DNA from: Streptosporangiaceae bacterium
GTDB lineage: Bacteria; Actinomycetota; Actinomycetes; Streptosporangiales; Streptosporangiaceae
DNA length: 5,738 bases
Assembly: GCA_030041195.1 (NCBI GenBank)
Contig: JASHOI010000566.1
Coordinates: forward strand, 1 to 5,738
Reading direction: 5' to 3'
Part shown: piece after piece, positions 1 to 5,221 of the stretch
Numbering within the stretch: the first letter of the stretch is position 1
Layout of the letters: every line of letters starts with the position of its first letter
Translations under genes and position numbers: made by a program
The notes under the pieces: generated by a model
Databases searched by the model: none
What the model saw: only the letters and a program-made list of their open reading frames with translations
What the model was told of the DNA's origin: nothing

Positions 1-276
1 GCCGGCGGCCAGCGCCGCGTCGGCAAGCTCATCCGCCTGGCCGGCCTCGCCGAGCAGCTCGGCCGCCGCGGTGACCGCGGCGGCGACCAGCAGCGGCTGC
101 GCGATCGCTGTGTCCCTGATCTCCTCGGCGTCGGCGCTGGTCCCGTACCTGATCAGGTCGCATCCGGCCAGCTCGGACAGCGCGCCGAGGCGGTCGCCGA
201 ATCCGGGCAGCTCCAGCCACCCTCCCAGGAATCCCGGTGTCTGAGCGCCCTGACCCGGGGCGGCGAGGAGAAGCAT
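1..276 (-). CDS. fabD: Malonyl-CoA:ACP S-malonyltransferase, N-terminal part (gene runs off the left edge)
   Basis: FabD transfers malonyl from malonyl-CoA to acyl carrier protein in the cytoplasm, supplying extender units to type II fatty acid synthesis. I translated the minus strand from an ATG at 276 and found 92 codons open to the window edge. The protein begins MLLLAAPGQGAQTPGF, with the family's GQGAQ motif at residues 8-12. An RDTAIAQPLL segment (Q60) matches the conserved Gln-Pro region of acyltransferase domains. The visible part ends in AAG, exactly where GHSxGE with the nucleophilic serine is expected, so the active site lies outside the window. Full-length FabD is about 310 residues. 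AGGG at 284-287, seven bases before the ATG, is the likely ribosome binding site. The gene follows fasR on the same strand, as in Streptomyces, where fabH, acpP and fabF come next. The identity is firm; the rest of the operon is inferred. Confidence 0.93.
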   Translation of the reverse strand, partial: MLLLAAPGQGAQTPGFLGGWLELPGFGDRLGALSELAGCDLIRYGTSADAEEIRDTAIAQPLLVAAAVTAAAELLGEAGQADELADAALAAG

Positions 277-362
277 CTCTCTACCCTGCACTGTAGAAGT
301 TCGCCATATGAATGAGGAAGGGTACGAAGTTCACCGGCAACGCTTTGGAGAAAACCTACAAA
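277..362 (-). promoter_or_regulatory. fasR-fabD intergenic region with two GAAGTTC repeats, candidate FasR operator
   Basis: This 86-bp gap is less GC-rich than the genes on either side. It holds two related blocks on the plus strand: GTAGAAGTTCGCC at 293-305 and GTACGAAGTTCACC at 322-335. Each contains GAAGTTC (296-302 and 326-332), a small GAA-N-TTC dyad, and the two copies start 30 bp apart, close to three helical turns. They lie about 20 and 50 bp upstream of the fabD start. In S. coelicolor the PucR-type regulator FasR binds upstream of fabD and activates the operon, so these repeats are reasonable binding-site candidates. I do not remember the published FasR site well enough to say it matches. 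I could not find a convincing -35/-10 pair or a terminator hairpin here. Confidence 0.45.
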
Positions 363-1574
363 TCATGTTCCCTTGTGTGCCAGCCGACTGTGCCCCAGGC
401 GGCCGAGGACCACCGCGACCCAGAGCGTGAAGCCGTCCCGGCCGTTGCCCGGGGCCAGGCCGGTGAGCTCGGTCACCCGGCGCAGCCGGTAGCGCACGGT
501 GTTCGGGTGCACAAACAGCAGCCGGTGCGTGGCCTCGAGCGAGTTGCCTTGCTCGAGGTAGGTCATGACGGTGTCCAGCAGCGCGGAGCCGCCGCTCAGC
601 AGCGGCTCGTACACCTCGTCCAGCAGCTGGGCGCGTGCCTCCTCGTCGCCGTCAAGCGCGCGCTCGGCCAGCAGGTCGTCGGACTCCACAGGTCGCGGCG
701 CGTCGGGCCACGCGGCCGCGGCGCGCAGGCCGGCCAGCGCCGCGCTCGCGGACAGCGTGGCCGACTGCAGATCACGGACGACCGGGCCGACCACGACCGG
801 GCCGGCGCCGAACCGCCCGGCGAGCTGCGCCGCCGCCTTGACCGGCTCGTCCGTTCCGCCGAGCACCACGACCAGCCGGTGCCCGTGCACCCCGGCCAGC
901 AGGTCGAGCCTGGCCCTGCGGGCGATGCCGCGCAACTCGTCGATCAGGCCCTCGGGCTCGCTGCCGTCGGCGATGCCCGCGATCACCGCCACCGGGCCGG
1001 CCGGCCAGTTCAGCGCCGACGCCCAGGACTGCAGTCCCTCGTCCACCTCGCCGCGGACCAGCGAGTCCACCACGAGCGCCTCCAGCCGGGCGTCCCAGGC
1101 GCCGCGTGCCTCGGCGGTGCGCGCGTAGACCTGCGCGGCACCGAACGCGATCTCCCGCGTGTAGCGGAGCACCGCCTCGCGCAGCTCGGCCTCGCCGCCC
1201 GGCGCCGCGAGCTCATCCACCTGCGCCTCGACCACGTCGATGATCACGCGCGCCATCTCAACGGTCTGCTGCAGGCTGACCGCGCGGGCCAGTTCCCGCG
1301 GCGCGGTGCCGAATACCTGGCCGGCCACGGCCGGACGGCCGCGCTCGGGGTGCTTGATCCAGTCCATGAACGTGGCCAGCGCGGCCTGGGCGACCAGGCC
1401 GAGCCAGGACCGGTTTTCCGCCGACATCGCGCGGAACCACGGTAGCCGGGCGTCCATCGAGGCCATGGCCGCGGTGGACAGCTGGCCCATCGACCGCTCG
1501 AGCCGTCGCACGGTCTCGTCGCGGACCCGGGCCTTCGGCCTGCCCTCCGCCGGGCTCTGCTGCGTTGCGGTCAC
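363..1574 (-). CDS. fasR: FasR-like PucR-family regulator of fatty acid synthesis
   Basis: This 403-residue protein has the layout of PucR/CdaR regulators. It has a helical N-terminal region (about 20-160, including RRLERSMGQLSTAAM and PWFRAMSAENRSWLGLVAQ), a central GGDEF-like non-catalytic domain (about 190-290), and a C-terminal PucR-type helix-turn-helix (about 331-372). The recognition segment is HPNTVRYRLRRV at 356-367, a family hallmark. Its place directly upstream of fabD on the same strand matches S. coelicolor FasR (SCO2386), the activator of fabD-fabH-acpP-fabF, so its role is probably to match fatty acid synthesis to demand. The ligand is not visible from sequence. The start is a GTG at 1574; only a weak GGCGGG lies next to it, so an internal start such as the GTG at codon 22 cannot be excluded. 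I found no TTA codons in it. The HTH family is certain; the FasR name rests on context and N-terminal resemblance. Confidence 0.87.
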   Translation of the reverse strand: MTATQQSPAEGRPKARVRDETVRRLERSMGQLSTAAMASMDARLPWFRAMSAENRSWLGLVAQAALATFMDWIKHPERGRPAVAGQVFGTAPRELARAVSLQQTVEMARVIIDVVEAQVDELAAPGGEAELREAVLRYTREIAFGAAQVYARTAEARGAWDARLEALVVDSLVRGEVDEGLQSWASALNWPAGPVAVIAGIADGSEPEGLIDELRGIARRARLDLLAGVHGHRLVVVLGGTDEPVKAAAQLAGRFGAGPVVVGPVVRDLQSATLSASAALAGLRAAAAWPDAPRPVESDDLLAERALDGDEEARAQLLDEVYEPLLSGGSALLDTVMTYLEQGNSLEATHRLLFVHPNTVRYRLRRVTELTGLAPGNGRDGFTLWVAVVLGRLGHSRLAHKGT

Positions 1575-1709
1575 CCCGCCAGAGTGCCACGAGCCCGGCG
1601 CCGGGGCCGAATGCCGCCCCCCTTGCGCGGAGCGGGCACCCTGGCGCCGCGAACATCGGTAGAATCCCCAAATGTCTGTTTGATGTGATTATTGCCACGC
1701 GGGGGGACC
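1575..1709. promoter_or_regulatory. Divergent intergenic region between fasR and the HAF-repeat gene, with a -10-like TAGAAT
   Basis: The half nearest fasR (1575-1650) is very GC-rich and holds a perfect 12-bp palindrome, CCCGGCGCCGGG, at 1594-1605, which would lie in the fasR leader. The half nearest the plus-strand gene (1651-1700) is clearly AT-richer. It contains TAGAAT at 1660-1665, a good actinobacterial -10 hexamer on the plus strand, but no good -35 at 16-18 bp spacing. The transcript would have a leader of roughly 40 bases before the ATG at 1710. A GGGGGG run at 1701-1706 is a poor but possible ribosome binding site. I found no clear minus-strand promoter for fasR. Confidence 0.4.
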
Positions 1710-2768
1710 ATGACGTCGTCGATGCGCATCTGTCTGGCCGTGATCGCCCTGGTCGCCTTAGCGATGCTCGCCGGAGGGCTGGTGGCGGGCTTGCGGGCCG
1801 CGGGGACCGCGGCGGCCGGCCCGGCACCGGTCCGCACGGCGGGCCTGGCCCGGCCGGCTTCGGCCCGCCCGCAGGTGCTCGGCCAGCGGCCGGGCTCCGA
1901 AGCCATCCCGGTCGCGGACGGCTACTCCTTCGGCACGCTGAACGACCCCGGCGACGCGACGTTCAACGAGCTGCTCGGGATCAACAACCGCGGCCACATC
2001 GCCGGCTACTTCGGTTCCGGCGCCGCCGGGCACCCGAACACCGGCTACATCCTGCGCCCCCCGTACCGGCGGGCGAAGTACCAGAGGATCATGTTCCCGG
2101 GGTCGGCGCAGACCCGGCTCACCGGCCTGAACAACACCGGGGTGCAGGTGGGGTTCTGGTCGCCGAGCGGCCGCGGAGGCGGCAGCGCCGGGTGGTACCT
2201 GGAGAACAGCCAGTTCCACTCCGTCGCGTTCCCGGCCGGCGACCACGCGAACCCGCCGGTGAACCAGCTGCTCGGCGTCAACGATCAGGACGTCGCCGTC
2301 GGCTTCTACACCGACGCCCGGGGCCTCGACCACGGGTACACCTACGACATCGCGACGAAGCGGTTCAGCCTGGTCGCGGTTCCCGGCGCGGCCAGCGTGG
2401 TCGCCGCGGCGATCAACAACGCGGGCAGCGTGGCCGGGTTCTTCACCCGCCCGGGCGGCCGGACCGAAGGCTTCGTGCTCGCGCCGGGCGGGCAGCTGTC
2501 GGTGCTCCGCTTCCCGCGCGCCAGGGCGACGAGGGCGACGGGCATCAACGACGCCGGCGAGGTCGTGGGCGACTACCAGCCCGGCCGGGCCAGCGCGGAC
2601 ACCCGCGGGTTCACCTGGACCAGCGCGCGCGGATTCACCACCGTGGACGGGCCGGGCGGCGCGGTGAGCACGGCGATCAGCGGGGTCAACGACGCCGGCG
2701 ACCTGGTCGGCTACTACACCGACCGGGAGGGGCACACCGACGGGCTGCTGGCCAGGCCGGACGGCTGA
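1710..2768 (+). CDS. Predicted exported protein with six HAF-type repeats
   Basis: The 352-residue product begins with a short charged n-region (R6) and a hydrophobic stretch at about 7-28. Next comes an Ala/Pro-rich segment with a possible signal peptidase site after A34-A35-A36, so it is probably secreted or N-terminally anchored. The rest is built from six copies of a G-[IVL]-N-[ND]-x-G-x-[IVL]-x-G-[YF]-[YF] motif starting near residues 90, 139, 189, 234, 278 and 325, that is 44-50 residues apart. Most copies are followed by a (D/H/E/R)GF-type strand. This pattern matches the HAF family of probable extracellular repeats and suggests a beta-propeller-like fold, although the fold is inference. 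No catalytic motif is visible. I chose the ATG at 1710 because the in-frame TTG at 1692 has no better ribosome binding site and would delay the signal sequence. Codon 17 (1758-1760) is a rare TTA, inside the signal sequence. The biological role is unknown. Confidence 0.8.
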   Translation: MTSSMRICLAVIALVALAMLAGGLVAGLRAAGTAAAGPAPVRTAGLARPASARPQVLGQRPGSEAIPVADGYSFGTLNDPGDATFNELLGINNRGHIAGYFGSGAAGHPNTGYILRPPYRRAKYQRIMFPGSAQTRLTGLNNTGVQVGFWSPSGRGGGSAGWYLENSQFHSVAFPAGDHANPPVNQLLGVNDQDVAVGFYTDARGLDHGYTYDIATKRFSLVAVPGAASVVAAAINNAGSVAGFFTRPGGRTEGFVLAPGGQLSVLRFPRARATRATGINDAGEVVGDYQPGRASADTRGFTWTSARGFTTVDGPGGAVSTAISGVNDAGDLVGYYTDREGHTDGLLARPDG

Positions 2769-2788
2769 GCCTGGCAGACGCGGCTCAG
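2765..2788. terminator. Inverted repeat spanning both convergent stop codons, possible bidirectional terminator
   Basis: CTGAGCC at 2765-2771 and GGCTCAG at 2782-2788 form a perfect 7-bp stem with a 10-base loop. The plus-strand stop (TGA, 2766-2768) sits in the left arm and the minus-strand stop (2785-2787) in the right arm, and only 16 bp separate the two genes. No U-tract follows on either side, which is common in high-GC actinomycetes. The position between tail-to-tail genes favours a shared terminator, but a 7-bp stem could arise by chance. Confidence 0.45.
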
Positions 2789-3597
2789 GCGTAGTGCGAC
2801 AGCTTGTCGCGCAGCGCCGCGCCGGCCTGCCTAGTCTCGTCGATCAGCTCCTCGCGGCGCCCGGGCTCGAGCCGGTACTCGGGCACCGCCACCGAGATCG
2901 CGAGGCAGCGACCCTCGCGGTCCTGCAGGATCGGCGCGGCCACCGCCCAGATGCCGGGGTCGACCTCGGCGTAGCTCTCGCCCCAGCCGCGGATCGCGAT
3001 CGTCTCCAGCTCGGCCCGCAGCCGGGCGTGCTGCCCGGGCGGCACCGCTGCCGCGATGTAACGCTCCCTCGCCTCCGCGGCGGCGCAGGCCAGCAGCACC
3101 TTGGCGCCGGCGCCGGTGTGCAGCGGCATCGCTTTGCCCACCTCGAAGGACAGCCGGACCGGGTGGTCGCACTCGACCCGGTCGACGCACACCGCGGCGT
3201 CCCCGATCCGGCGCAGTACCAGCGCGGTCTCCCTGGCCGCCGCCGCGAGCCGCTCCAGGCCGGGGCGCCAGATGTCGGCCAGCTCCACGGTCGACCTGGC
3301 GACGTAGCCCAGCATGATCGCCTTCGGCCCGAGCTGGTACCTGCTGTCGCCCGCCACCTCCAGCAGCTCGTAGGCCTTGAGCAGGCTCACCAGCCGGTAC
3401 ACCGTGCTGCGCGGCACACCGATCGCCTCGCTGAGGCCCTCCACCGTGTGCGCGGGGCGCTCGGTGCTGAACTGGTCGAGCAGCGCGAGCATCCGCTGGA
3501 TGCTCTGGGTGCCGCCCGGCGCTTGACGGGCCGCCGCTGCTGTGGCCGGCTTTTCAGTAGACCCGCTTAAGCGGCCTGATGTCGGGAAACTCGGCAT
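2785..3597 (-). CDS. IclR-family transcriptional regulator
   Basis: This 270-residue protein has the standard two-domain IclR layout. A winged helix-turn-helix spans about 31-90, with the helix-turn-helix in TVEGLSEAIGVPRSTVYRLV (51-70) followed by the wing LLEVAGDSRYQLG. An IclR effector-binding domain covers about 100-270, with the typical GKAMPLHTGAGAKVLLA stretch (154-170) and the GESYAEVDPGIWAVAAPI signature (205-222). Family members bind small metabolites, often aromatic or short organic acids, and control nearby catabolic genes as repressors or activators. The ATG at 3597 is preceded by AAGGGG (3602-3607) with a 4-base spacer. The 30 residues before the wHTH are low-complexity and unconserved-looking, and their codon 10 (3568-3570) is a TTA. 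The gene is divergent from the lactonase operon, its most probable target. The effector is unknown. Confidence 0.93.
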   Translation of the reverse strand: MPSFPTSGRLSGSTEKPATAAAARQAPGGTQSIQRMLALLDQFSTERPAHTVEGLSEAIGVPRSTVYRLVSLLKAYELLEVAGDSRYQLGPKAIMLGYVARSTVELADIWRPGLERLAAAARETALVLRRIGDAAVCVDRVECDHPVRLSFEVGKAMPLHTGAGAKVLLACAAAEARERYIAAAVPPGQHARLRAELETIAIRGWGESYAEVDPGIWAVAAPILQDREGRCLAISVAVPEYRLEPGRREELIDETRQAGAALRDKLSHYA

Positions 3598-3605
3598 TGC
3601 GCCCC

Positions 3606-3634
3606 TTGACGCCCCACAGGACGAAATTTAGGAT
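3606..3634 (+). promoter_or_regulatory. Candidate housekeeping-sigma promoter of the lactonase operon
   Basis: TTGACG (3606-3611) and TAGGAT (3629-3634) are separated by 17 bp. This is an excellent match to the actinobacterial HrdB-type consensus (TTGACN, 16-18 bp, TAGRRT). The start would be near 3641, giving a leader of about 80 bases before the ATG at 3721. Its -10 overlaps the -10 of the opposing regulator promoter, so the two polymerase sites compete face to face. Confidence 0.65.
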
Positions 3635-3661
3635 TATCGCAAATTGAGATCATATTCTCAC
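3633..3661 (-). promoter_or_regulatory. Candidate promoter of the IclR-family gene
   Basis: Read on the minus strand, GTGAGA (3656-3661) serves as a -35 and GATAAT (3633-3638) as a -10, separated by 17 bp. Four of six -35 bases and five of six -10 bases match the housekeeping consensus. Transcription would start near 3626, leaving a leader of about 28 bases that includes the AAGGGG ribosome binding site. The -35 lies inside the inverted repeat at 3656-3670, which would allow autoregulation. Confidence 0.5.
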
Positions 3662-3670
3662 CATGTGAGA
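3645..3670. promoter_or_regulatory. Candidate IclR operator: three TGAGA/TCTCA half-sites
   Basis: TGAGA (3645-3649), TCTCA (3656-3660) and TGAGA (3666-3670) form two overlapping dyads that share the middle half-site. The right-hand dyad is the stronger: TCTCAC (3656-3661), spacer CAT, GTGAGA (3665-3670), a 15-bp near-palindrome of the size many IclR proteins bind. It begins just downstream of the predicted start of the plus-strand operon and covers the -35 of the regulator gene, so one protein bound here could repress both. That this IclR protein is the binder is inference from position. Confidence 0.55.
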
Positions 3671-3720
3671 GCGAGGTCAAGCGGGTCCGTTCAGCGTCTG
3701 TCCAGGAGAGCAGGTAAGCC

Positions 3721-4476
3721 ATGGCAACCAACGTGCGCGTCTACCTCCTCGACGGGGGAACGCTCGTCATCGACGGATATCACCTCTACTGGAACGCCGG
3801 CCCGGGCGGCCCGGTTCGGTTCCCCTGCTACAGCGTGCTCATCGAGCACCCCGACGGGCTGTTCCTGTTCGACACCGGCTACGACCTCGAGCACGTGAAC
3901 AAGGTCCTGCCGTTCGAGCAGCCGCAGCAGACCCCAGACCAGAGCATCCCCGGCCAGCTGAAGCTCATCGGCCACAGCCCGGCCGACGTGACCCACGTGC
4001 TCAACTCGCACTATCACTTCGACCACGTCGGCGGTAACAAGTTCTGCCACAGCGCGACGGTCCTCGCGCACGAGAAGGAACTCGCCGCCAGCCACGATCA
4101 TCAGCCGTTCGAGCGGCTCGGCTACTCGGACCTGAGCTTCGACGAGATCGGCCCCAAGTACGAACTGCTGACCGGCGACACCGAGATCGCCAGCGGCCTG
4201 CACGTGTTCGAGACGCCGGGGCACACGGCCGGGCACGTCAGCCTGATGGTTGAGCTGTCCGGGCGGCGGCCGATGCTGTTCACCGGCGACGCCATCTACA
4301 CCAGGCAGAGCCTGGAGAGGATGGTCATCGCGGGGTTCCATCTTGATCCAACGGCGAGCGTGGCCTCGATGCGGCGGCTGGCCGCGCTGGCCGAGGAGCA
4401 CGACGCCGAGCTGTTCTACTCGCACGACGCCGACTCCTACCGGGACTGGCTGAAGGCGCCCGCGTTCTACAGCTGA
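3721..4476 (+). CDS. Metallo-beta-lactamase-fold hydrolase, AHL-lactonase (AiiA-like) family
   Basis: The 251-residue protein carries a complete dinuclear zinc site: H97-Y-H99-F-D101-H102 (HxHxDH), H168 in TPGHTAGH, D190 in FTGDAIY, and H235 in YSHD. Spacing and length closely follow the Bacillus lactonase AiiA (250 residues; H104/H106/D108/H109, H169, D191, H235). Y193, three residues after D190, corresponds to AiiA Tyr194, which helps bind the lactone. The family opens N-acyl-homoserine lactones, but relatives such as 4-pyridoxolactonase act on pathway lactones, and the operon context favours a catabolic lactone here. No signal peptide is seen, so it is cytoplasmic. AGGAG at 3704-3708 is 12 bases from the ATG, rather far; the nearer AGG at 3712-3714 may contribute. 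It is the first gene of the operon, 24 bp before the next. The fold is certain; the substrate is not known. Confidence 0.9.
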   Translation: MATNVRVYLLDGGTLVIDGYHLYWNAGPGGPVRFPCYSVLIEHPDGLFLFDTGYDLEHVNKVLPFEQPQQTPDQSIPGQLKLIGHSPADVTHVLNSHYHFDHVGGNKFCHSATVLAHEKELAASHDHQPFERLGYSDLSFDEIGPKYELLTGDTEIASGLHVFETPGHTAGHVSLMVELSGRRPMLFTGDAIYTRQSLERMVIAGFHLDPTASVASMRRLAALAEEHDAELFYSHDADSYRDWLKAPAFYS

Positions 4477-4491
4477 CCGGCACCGCTACCT

Positions 4492-4496
4492 GGAGG
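4492..4496 (+). promoter_or_regulatory. Strong ribosome binding site of the diiron oxidase gene
   Basis: GGAGG lies four bases before the ATG at 4501, inside the 24-bp gap after the lactonase stop. It fixes the start codon and suggests the second protein is made at least as efficiently as the first. No terminator or promoter is visible in the gap, which supports co-transcription. Confidence 0.75.
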
Positions 4497-4500
4497 TGTC

Positions 4501-5217
4501 ATGGCAACACCGGGCGGCATCTACGAGATCCTCGGGCGTGACTTCCTCAGGCCGGAGAACCGGTACCTGAGCACGCCGCTGATCCGCCTGATCACCTCGG
4601 GCCGGCTGCCCAAGGAGGCGCTGAAGGACTACGCGATCCTGCGGTGGCCGTTCCAGGCCAGGGCCGACCTGCCGATGATGATCACTCACGTCGCGTTCCT
4701 GGCGGGCGACGACGCGCATCATCTGCTGGAGAACGCGTTCGACGAGATCCTGCGGCCGGCCGGCGAAGGCGATCACCCGGGCCTGTGGGTGCAGTTCGCC
4801 AGGAGGCTGGGGGCGACCCAGGGGGACCTCGACGAGGCGGCGGCGAACCCGCTCGCCGAGGTGGCCGGGTTCCCGCTGACCATGACGTATTTCTGCCGCC
4901 GCAGCGCGGAGGAGGGCCTGGCGTCGTGGTACGCCGATGAGGAGCAGCTGCCCGAGGTGCACGGCGCCACCGCGCTGGCGCTGCGCAAGTACTACGGCTG
5001 CGACGACGAGACCATTGAGTACTTCGTCGAGCATGTGCGGGCCGACATCGTCCATTCCGACGCCAACGAGGAGCTGCTCGCGCACTACTGCAACACCCCG
5101 GAACGCATCGCCAGGGCCCGCCGGGCCGCGGTCGCGACGCTGTGGGCGTGGCGCGAAATGCACCAGGGGATCCAGCGCGAGCTCGAACGCCGCTATCCGG
5201 CGATCGCGGCGGCGTGA
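4501..5217 (+). CDS. Haem-oxygenase-like diiron oxidase candidate (TenA/PqqC superfamily)
   Basis: The 238-residue, mostly helical protein resembles the PqqC/TenA/CADD group. It contains a possible six-residue iron site: E82 (in NAFDE), H92 (DHPGLW), E152 (LPEVHG), and H178-D182-H185 in EHVRADIVHSD. The last three follow the H, +4 D, +7 H spacing of Chlamydia CADD (H174, D178, H181), and E82 and E152 sit near CADD E81 and E142. Such enzymes use O2 and two irons for oxidative cleavage or for hydroxylation of small amines, amino acids or fatty acids. I see no TenA-type catalytic cysteine context, so thiaminase activity is unlikely, and no other pqq genes are present. GGAGG at 4492-4496, with a 4-base spacer before the ATG, is a strong ribosome binding site, better than that of the upstream gene. 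The product is soluble. The superfamily is probable; metal use and reaction are inference. Confidence 0.8.
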   Translation: MATPGGIYEILGRDFLRPENRYLSTPLIRLITSGRLPKEALKDYAILRWPFQARADLPMMITHVAFLAGDDAHHLLENAFDEILRPAGEGDHPGLWVQFARRLGATQGDLDEAAANPLAEVAGFPLTMTYFCRRSAEEGLASWYADEEQLPEVHGATALALRKYYGCDDETIEYFVEHVRADIVHSDANEELLAHYCNTPERIARARRAAVATLWAWREMHQGIQRELERRYPAIAAA

Positions 5218-5221
5218 GCCC

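Noticed and set aside
312..1445. Long plus-strand open frame antisense to fasR
   Set aside because: Its translation is Arg/Ala/Gly/Gln-rich with no recognisable motif, whereas the opposite strand encodes a clear PucR-family protein. Such shadows are expected at this GC content.
1669..1682. CAAA/TTTG inverted repeat in the fasR-HAF intergenic region
   Set aside because: Arms of only four bases with a mismatched centre; easily due to chance.
1758..2735. Minus-strand frame antisense to the HAF-repeat gene
   Set aside because: No family motif, and composition typical of antisense high-GC DNA.
1565..2794. Plus-strand 409-codon frame overlapping the HAF-repeat gene
   Set aside because: It is Arg/Gly/Pro-rich and low in complexity. 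The +1710 frame has the signal sequence and the six repeats, so this is a frame shadow.
2794..3570. Plus-strand frame antisense to the IclR gene
   Set aside because: The minus strand shows an unmistakable IclR protein with both domains; the plus frame has no motif.
3721..4508. Shared ATGGCAAC at the starts of the lactonase and diiron oxidase genes
   Set aside because: An eight-base match through Met-Ala-Thr codons, with different upstream and downstream sequence; coincidence is the simplest explanation.
4501..5217. Reading the second operon gene as a TenA thiaminase or as PqqC
   Set aside because: I see no TenA-type catalytic cysteine context and no pqqA, B, D or E neighbours, while a full set of candidate iron ligands is present.
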